Source: Cylindrotheca closterium
Taxonomy: Eukaryota; Bacillariophyta; Bacillariophyceae; Bacillariales; Bacillariaceae
DNA: 31,509 nt
Assembly (NCBI GenBank): GCA_933822405.4
Contig: CAKOGP040001147.1
Location: 1 to 31,509, forward strand
Direction of reading: 5' to 3'
The notes below the pieces were generated by a model. That model saw only the letters and a program-made list of their open reading frames with translations. It was not told where the DNA came from and searched no databases. Both the position numbers and the translations under genes were made by a program. Positions 7,422 through 16,606 of this stretch are shown piece by piece (positions within the stretch are counted from its first letter, which is position 1; every line of letters starts with the position of its first letter).

Positions 7422-9599
7422 TCAATAGAAAAGGGAGTATCTTTGCGTAGTGTTGGTAGGTCGAGCATTGTACTCGGGAAAGTCAAAGTTGTCCTCATCC
7501 ATTTCCTCCTCCTCGTCGTCGTCATCATCGTACATTTCATCGAAGCCAACATCATCGGCCAGACCTTGGGCTTGGGCTTCCATTCTTAGTAGCTCAAGAC
7601 GCCTGGCTTCTTCGACTTGGGCTTGGAAGAGTGCTAGTTCACGTTGTTGGGTTTCCTCTTCTTGGACCTTGATGCGAGCTTGTTGCGTTCGTGCTTCAAT
7701 TTGCAATCTCATGTGCTTGATTTCTTCTTGAGCCTTTTGCTCGATGGACTCCATTTCCAATTTGGTCTGCTCAAGAATGGCAGCCTTGGCTTTTTCGAGC
7801 TCAGCCTTGGCTTCCTCTGCGGCCTTTCGCTTGGCTTCTTTGGCTTCGAGTTTCGCTTGTGCTCGTATTTGTTGGAGTTCCTTTTGCATGGCTCGTTCAG
7901 CCTTTCGCTTGGCCTCTTCTGCTTCGCGCTTGGCTTGCTCTTGGAATGCCTTTAGTTCTTGACGAGCGGCGGCCTCGGCCTTTCCCCGAAAGGCTTCAAG
8001 TTGTTTGTTTGATTTCTGCTCGGCCAAGATGGCATCTTTGACCTTTTCGAGTTCCTTCTGAGCTTCCACTTCTGCATTCAGTTTGGCTTCTTCAGTCTTG
8101 CGTTCGGTCTCTAATCGCAACTGTTCTTGAAAGGCAATCAATTCCTGACGAGCTGCTTTTTCGGCATTTTCTCGCTCTTCTGCAGCCTTCTTCTCGGCTT
8201 CAAGCTTGTACTTTTGTCGGGCTTCTTCTTGAAAAGCTTCCAATTCTTTTCTTGCTTCCTCTTCGGACTTGATTCGAGCTTCAATGGCTTTCTGTTCCGC
8301 CTGGATGGTTTGCTTGGCTAGTTCGGATTGTTCCAAGATGGATGCTCTGACCTTCTCGAGTTCCATTTGGGCTTCTTCTTCCGCCTTGCGCTTGGCTTCT
8401 TGTGTCTTGCGGTCGGTTTCCAATCGCAGTTTCTCTTGAAAGGTGATTAATTCCTGACGAGCAGCTTCCTCGGCCTTTTCCCGTTCTTCGGCAGCTTTCT
8501 TTTCAGCCTCGACCTTGTACTTTCGTCGAGCTTCTTCCTGAAAGGCTTCTAGTTCCTTACGGGCTTCCTCTTCGGCCTTTTGGCGAGCTTCCATTGCCTT
8601 CTTTTCGGCTTCAGCCTTGTATTCAGCAATTAGTCGTTCTCGTTCGGCAACAAGTTCGTCAATAACTGGGCCTTCTTCCAAGACAGATTCAACTTCCTCT
8701 TTCTTCTTTTCTACTTCAAGCTGTTCCAACTTTTTGTTGCGCTTGTCCAATCGTTTTTTCTGAAGGTTTTCAAAGGAAGACGTGTCATCATCATCTCCAG
8801 AAGCATTCATATCGTACCAATTCTTTTTGGGTCGATACATTTCTTGTTCCTTGCGAATGCGTTCTTGCTCCTGAGCAAGCCGAAGTTGCTCTTTTCGTTC
8901 CCTCTCGGCTTCTGCCTCAGCCTTTTGTTGTTGCTCCTTCTGGTATTCTTGTGTAGATGCAGTCTCTACTTCCACATCCATGATATCGAGCGGCTCAATG
9001 ATCCCTAGAGCTGTATGAAGAGAGACTGGTCCAGAAGGAATTCGAATTTCTTTAAGAATACCATCTTGTTCCGCAATTAGTTCCTTCATTACTCTCATAT
9101 TGGAAGAAGCTCCCATTAATGATTCTTCTCCCTCACAGTAAAGAATGGTCTCTCCAGCTCGAATTGTGTCTCCCACTTGCTTTTCCCACTGCATAACTCG
9201 AATGGCTCCTTCATAGGTATTATATCCTCCATTTTGGTCACAAGTGGCAAAGGAGGTGTGCTGATGCTGATGCTGTTGCGAATAGGAAGGTGGTCCATTC
9301 GCAAACAGGGTGTCAGGAATCAGAATTTCATTTCGTCGCATATTGTGAGAGTCGGCGGGCGATGAAGGAGAAGAAGGAGCGGAATAGGACGAAGAAGAGG
9401 GAGCGCTTGCTCTATTACTGAAGGAATGATCGTTTCCTTCTACCACTTCCACGTCAATAATGGGAATGGAGTCATCACTTTTGCTGCTTTTGTAGCTCAA
9501 TTGAAAGGCCGATCGTCTTATTGGTAAGCTTGGGCTTGTTGTCATCCAAGATTGTGAAGTGAAAGGCAATAGACAGAGCAGTAGAGTTGAGAGTGTCAT
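7422..9599 (-). CDS. Secreted or plastid-targeted protein with lipoyl-like domain and long coiled coil
   Basis: An ATG at 9599 gives 725 residues without introns. Residues 1-17 are a signal peptide (LLLCLLPF core); Trp18 at the likely cleavage point and the following Ser/Arg-rich stretch resemble the ASAFAP-type bipartite plastid signal of diatoms. An IDVEV motif (48-52) precedes a biotinyl/lipoyl-like domain at about 91-203: EILIP, then after an inserted His/Gln-rich loop, GDTIRAGETI, and DGILKEI ... ALGIIEP. The lipoylated Lys is replaced by Glu159 (CEGEES), so lipoylation there is unlikely. MDVEV (207-211) follows. Residues 220-690 are an Ala/Glu/Lys/Arg/Gln-rich coiled coil with an approximate tandem duplication of 103 residues (335-437, 438-540). 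The C terminus has a strongly acidic run (691-704). It is divergent from the kinase-like gene at 10007. Function unknown; a structural role is plausible. Confidence 0.8.
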   Translation of the reverse strand: MTLSTLLLCLLPFTSQSWMTTSPSLPIRRSAFQLSYKSSKSDDSIPIIDVEVVEGNDHSFSNRASAPSSSSYSAPSSPSSPADSHNMRRNEILIPDTLFANGPPSYSQQHQHQHTSFATCDQNGGYNTYEGAIRVMQWEKQVGDTIRAGETILYCEGEESLMGASSNMRVMKELIAEQDGILKEIRIPSGPVSLHTALGIIEPLDIMDVEVETASTQEYQKEQQQKAEAEAERERKEQLRLAQEQERIRKEQEMYRPKKNWYDMNASGDDDDTSSFENLQKKRLDKRNKKLEQLEVEKKKEEVESVLEEGPVIDELVAERERLIAEYKAEAEKKAMEARQKAEEEARKELEAFQEEARRKYKVEAEKKAAEEREKAEEAARQELITFQEKLRLETDRKTQEAKRKAEEEAQMELEKVRASILEQSELAKQTIQAEQKAIEARIKSEEEARKELEAFQEEARQKYKLEAEKKAAEERENAEKAARQELIAFQEQLRLETERKTEEAKLNAEVEAQKELEKVKDAILAEQKSNKQLEAFRGKAEAAARQELKAFQEQAKREAEEAKRKAERAMQKELQQIRAQAKLEAKEAKRKAAEEAKAELEKAKAAILEQTKLEMESIEQKAQEEIKHMRLQIEARTQQARIKVQEEETQQRELALFQAQVEEARRLELLRMEAQAQGLADDVGFDEMYDDDDDEEEEMDEDNFDFPEYNARPTNTTQRYSLFY
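7980..8597 (-). repeat. Two tandem 309-bp coding repeats in the coiled coil
   Basis: Residues 335-437 and 438-540 of the minus-strand protein share long stretches in the same order, for example EEEARKELEAFQEEAR then KYK(V/L)EAEKKAAEERE. The period is 103 residues. Shorter, more degraded copies follow towards the C terminus. Confidence 0.7.
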
Positions 9600-10006
9600 G
9601 ATTTCTTTGGATATAAGATGTCCAGATGTAATGGAAATGGAAATGGAAACAATGAGGTGATGAATTGCAAGGGTTCTGGAAAGTGATGGATGGATCTGAC
9701 GATTGTTTTTTGCAGATTTTCAATCCTTCGCCAGAATCAGACATCCGTAATTCTCATTGGTTCAAAAGGTTCTAAACAACGATGGAACCGCGCGCCGGTC
9801 ACACAAGGTTTCGAATTTTTTATGTCATGAGTCATGAGGGTACCGTACCAGTAGGGGCATCTACGAGTACAACGAACAAACGAACAAACGAGCAAACGAG
9901 CAAAAAACAGACACAAAATTCAGGCGCGTCCTTGCGATATCTATGTATTGAATATACTTCCCCGAGACGATGATATAATGATGATGACCAAGAAAGGAAG
10001 GATTCC
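9600..10006. other. Divergent intergenic region with a CAAACGA-type short tandem repeat
   Basis: This 407-bp gap separates the minus-strand lipoyl/coiled-coil gene from the plus-strand kinase-like gene and should hold both promoters. Around 9872-9907 there is an imperfect ACGAACAA/ACGAGCAA tandem repeat. A short ORF from an ATG at 9782 crosses the repeat and is not convincing. Confidence 0.4.
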
Positions 10007-12475
10007 ATGACAGAAAAGAAATTTTCTCATTCTCCCTACTCAACGGTAGAAAACTGGGATCAGCGGAAGAAAGTTTGGAAGTCGCTGTCACTATTGTCTA
10101 GTGATACTATTACACTTCAGGAGGCGAGTATTATCAACGTACAGTCGATGCTCAAGATCGCTTTTGATGCCGCCAGCGATACAAGTCAACATCATTTTAT
10201 TCAATACATGCAGGAGTGGCAAACTTCGTTGGAAGTCCTGCAAAGTGAGATGAAAGAAGTTCAGATTGCAATAGAAGGAGTGAAGATGGAGCAGGAAGAA
10301 CTGAAGATAGAGAAAGGAAAACTACACAACGAAGAAGCAAATCATAATGAAGAATCAGGAAAACTACACAACGAAGAAGCAAATCATAATGAAGAATCGG
10401 CAAGCATTGAGAATTGTAACGATGAAGCTTCTGAAACTGGTAGCTTGAGTCAAAAGCGCAAACTAATAGAGCTCACGAGACAGGTGATGGAAGAAAAGAA
10501 AGGAAGGTTGGAAGAAAAGAAAGGAAGGTTGGAAGAAAAGAAAGGAAAGTTGGAAGAAAAGAAAGGAAGGTTGATCTTAGAAGCGGATGGAACCATCTCG
10601 GCAATCTCTTCTTCTCATCAAAATGTTCAAACACTCCTCAATTGGCATGCCACCCTGGGCAACGAAACGAAATCGAAATCAACGCAAAAGAGTTCCACAA
10701 ATAAATATGACTCTCGTGGGATTACAGAGGCTAAGAAACAAACAAGTCTTTTCTCCGCGGTGAGTGAGATTGAATTTGTCACGGAACTGAAGGCGAAGTC
10801 CGGTTGGACGAGCAACGAGCGCAAGAAATACACGATCTCATTGATAACTCTGGCAAAGGAGCTTCATCAACTGCTGAGTTTGGAACCACCGTCGGCTCCT
10901 GGTACCGACGAAGCCGCTAGTAATGCTGGCGATGACCTTCAAATGAATCATGTGAACAAGATTGTAACAACAATCCTTGACTCTAAGTTTCTCAATGACG
11001 GTGTAGGCTCAAGTTTCCAAAAGCTGGAGATCCGGCATTTGAAGGAGACTACTGTTGCACAGCCTATACTTCATGCCCTCATGTATCGTGTGCTCGACAT
11101 TGTTGGTCTGCGTAGCCTTTATGTGTCCAAAGAGCAGAGAACACGAGGTCAAAATGGAGGAGAAAGCGACCGTATTATGGATTTCTTGGTCCATGAGATT
11201 CGAGAGCACATATTATTCGCCCTTCCAAGCATGATTGAAGGCATTGTCGAAGTGAAGAAGTGTGGGAAAGATGACTCCGAGGACGAGAAGTTGATTGACC
11301 TTGCGGTGAAGCAAATAGTTGGAAACTTTGCAAAGCGGCTTCGAGTTGAGTTCAATTTTCTAGGAATTGGTGCGGATTGCGAACTCTACGGAGTTGCCAT
11401 GTCCTTGTCCAAAATCTCTATCGTCAAGGCATCGCTGCAAAACGTAGGAACGGACCAAGTTGGGATTTCATGGAGCAAGACTACGCCAGTGGGTTTATTG
11501 TCCGAAGACGGTCTTGAACTACTAGCACTTGCGCTAAGCGCCAGCTACACACTGTCCCAAGTGAAACATGACATTGCCACCCTAGAAGCGAAAAAAGTAA
11601 ACGGACGCGGAAGGAATGATGAAATTACCCAAATATGTATCAAGGAGTGCTTGGGATTTGGAGCTTTTGGCATTGTGTACAAAGTTCTGAAGGGGGAAGC
11701 TTTCTTTGGTGCCGGTACTGGTACTGACACTGACACTGACCACGCACATCAGCACCAGTCCAGGTATTTTCTAAAGATCCCATCGTGCCATGGGGCATCT
11801 GTTTCGCTGAAAGACGAAGCAGAAACCTTGAGTCGGCTGAATGAATCGAATAAGGGAAAAGGAAAAGTTCCCCATATTCCTTCGTGCATGGCAGAGGAAA
11901 TCTTCGATATCAATTTTAATGGCTTTGTAGGTGAGACTTCTGGCCTACTTCTCAATGGAATGATTGGTAAGCCTACAAACTCCGTGAATTGGAAGTTGCC
12001 CCCCTACGACAAGGGGCTCCTGGAGTCGGTCATGAGAAAGGTACACGCTACCCTAACGGCTGCACATGAAAGGTCAGTGTATCATCTCGATATTCGACCT
12101 GCCAACATTATCGTGGGGAAGGCGCCATCTGATGATATAGATGTATTGGTGATTGATTGGGGTGTTGCAGTCACGGATGATAAACAGATTTTCTTCAGGG
12201 GCTGTGTACCTTACGCTCACAATGAACTGCTTGTAAAAGCGAGGAGCCCAAGTAAAGCTAAGCCAGAATACGACTTGGCTTCACTAATGTACACTTACTA
12301 CCACTTGGACCAGAGTGATTTGCCGTGGCATGTCATGATGGAGCACGGGAAGCGAATTTGCGACGTCGCCATGAGGAAAGACACAGTTTCTACATGGTTG
12401 AACCAAAAGCAACTACAAAAAAATCATAGTCGCGAGGATGAAGCCGTTCTTCAAGCCTTTGTGCAAGTCCGTTAG
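10007..12475 (+). CDS. Coiled coil, nuclease-like (PD-(D/E)XK) and divergent protein kinase fusion
   Basis: One ORF of 822 residues. Residues 60-190 are a coiled coil with two perfect GKLHNEEANHNEES units (104-131) and four EEKKG(R/K)L units (162-189). Residues about 345-475 fit a restriction-endonuclease-like core: Asp residues in GESDRIMD (385-392), E415-x-K417 in IVEVKK, and a downstream helix with Gln436. The C-terminal part (about 543-780) is kinase-like: glycine loop LGFGAFG (549-555), candidate ATP lysine K590 in YFLKIP, Glu604 for the C-helix, catalytic loop HLDIRPAN (693-700) and DWG (717-719). HRD is HLD, the loop lysine is Arg697, and DFG is DWG. The Asp695, Asn700 and Asp717 catalytic residues are kept, so activity is possible. 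A low-complexity Thr-Asp insert (570-578) sits between glycine loop and lysine. Nuclease-kinase combinations recall Crinkler-type effector modules. The nuclease call is the weaker one. Confidence 0.75.
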   Translation: MTEKKFSHSPYSTVENWDQRKKVWKSLSLLSSDTITLQEASIINVQSMLKIAFDAASDTSQHHFIQYMQEWQTSLEVLQSEMKEVQIAIEGVKMEQEELKIEKGKLHNEEANHNEESGKLHNEEANHNEESASIENCNDEASETGSLSQKRKLIELTRQVMEEKKGRLEEKKGRLEEKKGKLEEKKGRLILEADGTISAISSSHQNVQTLLNWHATLGNETKSKSTQKSSTNKYDSRGITEAKKQTSLFSAVSEIEFVTELKAKSGWTSNERKKYTISLITLAKELHQLLSLEPPSAPGTDEAASNAGDDLQMNHVNKIVTTILDSKFLNDGVGSSFQKLEIRHLKETTVAQPILHALMYRVLDIVGLRSLYVSKEQRTRGQNGGESDRIMDFLVHEIREHILFALPSMIEGIVEVKKCGKDDSEDEKLIDLAVKQIVGNFAKRLRVEFNFLGIGADCELYGVAMSLSKISIVKASLQNVGTDQVGISWSKTTPVGLLSEDGLELLALALSASYTLSQVKHDIATLEAKKVNGRGRNDEITQICIKECLGFGAFGIVYKVLKGEAFFGAGTGTDTDTDHAHQHQSRYFLKIPSCHGASVSLKDEAETLSRLNESNKGKGKVPHIPSCMAEEIFDINFNGFVGETSGLLLNGMIGKPTNSVNWKLPPYDKGLLESVMRKVHATLTAAHERSVYHLDIRPANIIVGKAPSDDIDVLVIDWGVAVTDDKQIFFRGCVPYAHNELLVKARSPSKAKPEYDLASLMYTYYHLDQSDLPWHVMMEHGKRICDVAMRKDTVSTWLNQKQLQKNHSREDEAVLQAFVQVR
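10316..10399 (+). repeat. Two direct 42-bp coding repeats
   Basis: Two almost identical 42-bp units encode GKLHNEEANHNEES twice in the kinase-like gene. Confidence 0.85.
10490..10573 (+). repeat. Four direct 21-bp coding repeats
   Basis: Four near-perfect GAAGAAAAGAAAGGAAGGTTG units encode EEKKGRL repeats in the kinase-like gene. Confidence 0.85.
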
Positions 12476-14256
12476 ATCAAATCGCCCCTTCCTGGTCACC
12501 ACGAGCGAAGCGCTTTGAAGATGCGACAAGACAATCACCACACCATGAGGAATTCGATAATAGTCGTGATGACAAATATTACTATTCTCAAATATATTTC
12601 TGCTCTATTATTCACCCCCAGCATTTATTCCTTCTGCCAATTCACGAAAAAGGTGACTGACTTTGAATCTGCGTCTATATCAATTATACCTTTCTCAAAT
12701 TATTGTGCAAAGACTCACTCGTTCCACCATCAACAATGGCAACATGTCTGTTGCTGCTCACCTGCCTGTCACTGTACGTGTACTGTATCGGTATATAAGT
12801 CAGCATTCAAAAAGCCTCTCACAGTCTGAAAGTACATCGGCTTGATGAGAATCGTTAGATTCAAGTCAGTGGAAAGTGCTGGTCGTTGTCGTTGTTATTG
12901 TTTCCCTTTTTCGGTATGCTGAACTCTATTATAGTGTGTGGGAAGTTATAAACAAGTACCATCATAAAAATAATGTCTGTATCTCATGGTTGCAACAGTC
13001 ATAATATGGGCTGGTGTATATGCGGTCAGTTTGGATAGAAGAATCCAAATCATAGATGGAAGTTCATGTACCCCTGCTAGTACTACAGTACGGTAGCTAT
13101 CTAGTAGTCCCGCCAAAGAAACACACCACCCACCTCCAGCTATCCCCATTGTTGTTCTTTTGACATCCTTGGTTTTGATGCGAAAAACAAAAAGGCGAAA
13201 GCGACAAGACAGTCACATACAACGATTCAGAAGAAAAAAACACAGGGAAATTTCAAAGCGCCGTCTCTGCCTGCTTGACTGAAGATGCTTTCATGAAGGT
13301 TCAGAATATTGCCATCTTGTCCTCAGAACTGTATAGCGTTCTCCGATTCTTGAGATATCCAATGCGTCGGTATATCATTACAGCCATGCCATATATTGAG
13401 ACTTTGGTCATTGTTGTGAACTGGCCTAGCTAGTCTTCTTGGAAAAGAAAATGGAGGGACGATAGCTGTAGTCACCCGCACTGAATGAATCGCAGTCTTT
13501 TGCTTCAGATGCGCACGTCACCATAACCTTGACTCAAAAAGAAAGCTACCGCAGTCCTCCATGTAAAACAGTGATGAGGCTGATTATGAAAGTCTTGTCG
13601 TCATTTTCAATATACCCAGACCATCAGTTCACCAAACTCGCCTTTATTCACAGTCAACAAGACAAATAAGGTCGTCAATCATCAAAATAGCCATCGCAGC
13701 AGCTAATTCTTTTATAGTCATCTTTGTTCTACAATCGTTGCCACAATAGTGATTGATCTCTCCATTTAGCTCAGACCAGACAACAATGAAAGATACCAAT
13801 GTGTAAATTTCTATCAGATTTTATGTACTGCGGTATGGTAGATATATAATATGTCTGTCACATCATGTCACGTCACACATGATGCGTTCGGCAGCTGGTT
13901 TGAAAAATGTATTTTGGCGAAAAACAAACGTTAGTTGTCGCACAACTAACCTTACTTATGGGGAGACATCTCTTGCGTCATCCAATTCATTTCTACCTTT
14001 TCTGGTTGGCCCAAAATTTTCAATTTGTTTCAGCTGGCAAGCTTGTGTAGAGTTCTGGCGATTGCGGGTTCAAAGAACGTATGGCAGGACATACGTAGCG
14101 CGGGAGATAATCGCAGATTCCCATCCATCAGCTGACAATAGTTGGAGAAAGAAAGCGAGAGCTTCTTTCTTATATCAGAACACTTTGCTTGTAGGCTTTT
14201 ACCAGAAAGCATACTTCGCTTCAACATCAGAGTCTTTATATATTGAAACCTGAACC
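12476..14256. other. Long intergenic region, no supported gene
   Basis: About 1.8 kb without a convincing gene. A 124-codon ORF from an ATG at 13879 to 14253 matches nothing and ends just before the next gene, so it is more likely promoter and leader sequence. A perfect inverted repeat lies at 13930-13950, and a TATATA element at about 14236 is only 20 bp before the next start codon. Confidence 0.45.
13930..13950. repeat. Perfect 9-bp inverted repeat with 3-bp loop
   Basis: GTTAGTTGT, CGC, ACAACTAAC: a perfect short hairpin or dyad about 310 bp upstream of the lipoyl-MATH gene. It could be a protein-binding site. No run of T follows that would suggest a terminator. Confidence 0.5.
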
Positions 14257-16605
14257 ATGAGAAGATTACTTCTTTCGATAGCCGTTTCAGCGCTACTCAA
14301 CGATGCGATTGGCTGGATTTCTCAGCCTGACACTTTTCACAGAAGACGATCAAGCCTTTCCTTTCAGTCTCCTATGGCGCCCATGGATTTTATTGACGTG
14401 GAAGTCACTGGTCATGCCAAAGAGTCGTCCAATAATACCAAGCGTGAAAGCCCTATTAAGGAGGAAGACAAGGCGAGAACAAAAGAGATTCTAATGCCTT
14501 CAATTTCAGCTGCCATGACAAAAGGAAAAATCGTAGAATGGCTGGTCAGAACTGGCGATACTATACGAAAGGGAGATCCAATCATGGTTATTGAAAGCGA
14601 AAAGGAATCTCAGGGGGCAAGGGGATACAGAACGAATCAAGATGTTCATGCTAATGTTGATGGTGTCTTGGCTGCAATCTATCAACAACCGGGACAAGCA
14701 TTGGATGTTGGTGCCGTCTTGGGGATTATTGTTCCAGACTATATCATTGATGTTGAGGTTGAAGGTCAACCAACAACGCAAGCAAACGAAGGAACTGCTA
14801 AAGATGAACCAACAGTGACCACGAATACAGTGAATGTATCTGGAGGATCGACAGTGGGAACTACTGCTGAATCCCCTTCATCATCTGCTTCTTCGTCGTC
14901 TACCAACGCCAATGCCAACACAAAGGCCAATACTTCGTCAAGGCCTTCAATGATGGATGAAATAATGCCAAATACTCAAAATATGAAATCAACTGTTCCT
15001 CCCGGTGCTTCGGATTGGGTTCATCAGCATCATGCCACCACGGATGGTATGGTCAACGACAGCTCGTTCTACTCATCCCATCAGACCCAATCTTCCTCTG
15101 GTGGTTCTGCTGGTGGAGGTCCGCGAAAGGGAAGGTTTGACGTTGGTATCGACAATATGGATCCTTTCTACAGTCCTTATGGCGAAGGCGGTGGTGGCGG
15201 TGGTGGTGGACCCGGACACATGCCTCGATCACAACCACCACCACAATCGTACACAGCACAAACACAACCTGGACCATCCATGAAACCCAATGGAGCAAAT
15301 GATAACTTCTACGAAGCCTACCAAGGCAAGCGGTCTGACGATCCTTACGTGCAACAAGCGAAGCAATGGACACAATCGACCGGCGGTGTCGGCAATTCCA
15401 ACATGGGTGACTACTACAAAGCCCAACAAACTGGACAAGCCGCTCCATTTAATCCGACCGTATCAACAGGGCCAGATCCCAATGGGTACACGGGTTATGA
15501 TATTCCAAGATCCCCAACGACTGTTGTCAATCCAGATCCACAAGGAGTTTTCGTCAATGGTGTCAATTCAGACCCACAAGACGTTTTTGTCAGGGGTGTC
15601 TCTCCGCCCGAGGTGGATCCCCAAGATGGTTACAGCAGTGCTTTTGTGAATCCGAGCACTACCACCACCAGTAGTAGCCCCAACACTACTCCAAATGTGG
15701 CGCAAACAACGCCATCTGTGGAAACTAGCAATAGTACTAGTACTAGTACTAGTACTACTTCCGCCAGCACACCGGCATACGCATCAGCAGTTCCTCCATC
15801 TGTCGAAACCCCAGCAGCCACAGTCCCACCATCAGTCGAAAACCCAGCAGCCGTAGCTCCTCCACCTGTTGAGACTCCAGCCGCCGTGGTTCCTCCAGCT
15901 GTCGAAATTCCAAGGGCTTCTGCCTTTGATCAAAGCCAAGTCAATGCCATGGAATCACGGATTGCCAATTTGGAAGAATCTCTCCGAACCAATGGCCAAG
16001 ACTCGTTCCAGATGACAATCCAAGCGGAACTGGACAGTCTGAAAACGGAGCTTTCTGGGGTCAAGACAAATTACGATGACAAGGTCAAGGCGCTGGAAGA
16101 ATCATACCAAACGAGCCTTTCGCAAGTTGGTCGAGAGTTTACCAACAGTATGGAAGAGCTTCGGGATTGGGATACTTTGACAGTGACTTGGGATATCAAG
16201 GATTTTGAAAAGACGTTGCAGAATGATCTGACTACCTACACTTCGGAAGAATTCAATGTGGCGGGATACTCCATGACTTTGGAAATGCAAATATTTGGTA
16301 CCAACGATGAAGGGAATCGAGATGTTGGCTTCTACATTATGCACACGGGCGGATTGAATTATGTTCCAATTATGATTGGTGGAAGTAAGATTGTCATTCA
16401 ATCGATTACTGGCAACGATGACGCCGTCAAGGTATTTGTGGACGATGCATCCATTGAAGATTCTCATTATGGTTGGGGATGGAAGAAGTTCTTTTCACTG
16501 CAAGATCTGAAGAAATCCTTTGTCAACTCCAAGGGGGAGATTCAAGTGATTGCAAATGTTCGCATCAAGCGAGTCAAAAACTGTCACATCAACACTGCCA
16601 TATAA
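14257..16605 (+). CDS. Lipoyl-like domain fused to a C-terminal MATH-like domain, with signal peptide
   Basis: One ORF of 782 residues. Residues 1-19 form a signal peptide; Trp20 at the likely cleavage point, then RRRSSLSF, resembles diatom plastid targeting. An IDVEV motif (46-50) precedes a lipoyl-like domain (77-158): EILMPSISAAMTKGKIVEWL, GDTIRKGDPIMVIESEKES and DGVLAAI ... VLGIIVP. Lys116 in ESEK sits where E2-type domains carry lipoate. IDVEV (164-168) follows. Residues 170-555 are a Ser/Thr/Gly/Pro/Gln-rich linker with DPQ(G/D)VFV and PP(S/P/A)VE-P repeats. Residues 565-637 are coiled coil. Residues 641-773 fit a MATH/TRAF-type domain: VTWDIKDFEK, EEFNVAGYSMTLEMQIF, then WKKFFSLQDL and a final VIANVRIKRV strand. 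No acyltransferase domain is present, so it is not a dehydrogenase E2 subunit. Function unknown; the MATH part suggests protein binding or oligomerisation. Confidence 0.8.
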   Translation: MRRLLLSIAVSALLNDAIGWISQPDTFHRRRSSLSFQSPMAPMDFIDVEVTGHAKESSNNTKRESPIKEEDKARTKEILMPSISAAMTKGKIVEWLVRTGDTIRKGDPIMVIESEKESQGARGYRTNQDVHANVDGVLAAIYQQPGQALDVGAVLGIIVPDYIIDVEVEGQPTTQANEGTAKDEPTVTTNTVNVSGGSTVGTTAESPSSSASSSSTNANANTKANTSSRPSMMDEIMPNTQNMKSTVPPGASDWVHQHHATTDGMVNDSSFYSSHQTQSSSGGSAGGGPRKGRFDVGIDNMDPFYSPYGEGGGGGGGGPGHMPRSQPPPQSYTAQTQPGPSMKPNGANDNFYEAYQGKRSDDPYVQQAKQWTQSTGGVGNSNMGDYYKAQQTGQAAPFNPTVSTGPDPNGYTGYDIPRSPTTVVNPDPQGVFVNGVNSDPQDVFVRGVSPPEVDPQDGYSSAFVNPSTTTTSSSPNTTPNVAQTTPSVETSNSTSTSTSTTSASTPAYASAVPPSVETPAATVPPSVENPAAVAPPPVETPAAVVPPAVEIPRASAFDQSQVNAMESRIANLEESLRTNGQDSFQMTIQAELDSLKTELSGVKTNYDDKVKALEESYQTSLSQVGREFTNSMEELRDWDTLTVTWDIKDFEKTLQNDLTTYTSEEFNVAGYSMTLEMQIFGTNDEGNRDVGFYIMHTGGLNYVPIMIGGSKIVIQSITGNDDAVKVFVDDASIEDSHYGWGWKKFFSLQDLKKSFVNSKGEIQVIANVRIKRVKNCHINTAI

Positions 16606-16606
16606 C

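Noticed and set aside
13879..14253. 124-codon ORF just before the lipoyl-MATH gene
   Set aside because: No family resemblance, contains the inverted repeat, and ends 3 bp before the next start codon, so promoter or leader is more likely.
14509..14730. Reading the lipoyl-MATH protein as a dihydrolipoamide acyltransferase E2 subunit
   Set aside because: No peripheral-subunit-binding or acyltransferase domain follows; the C terminus is MATH-like.
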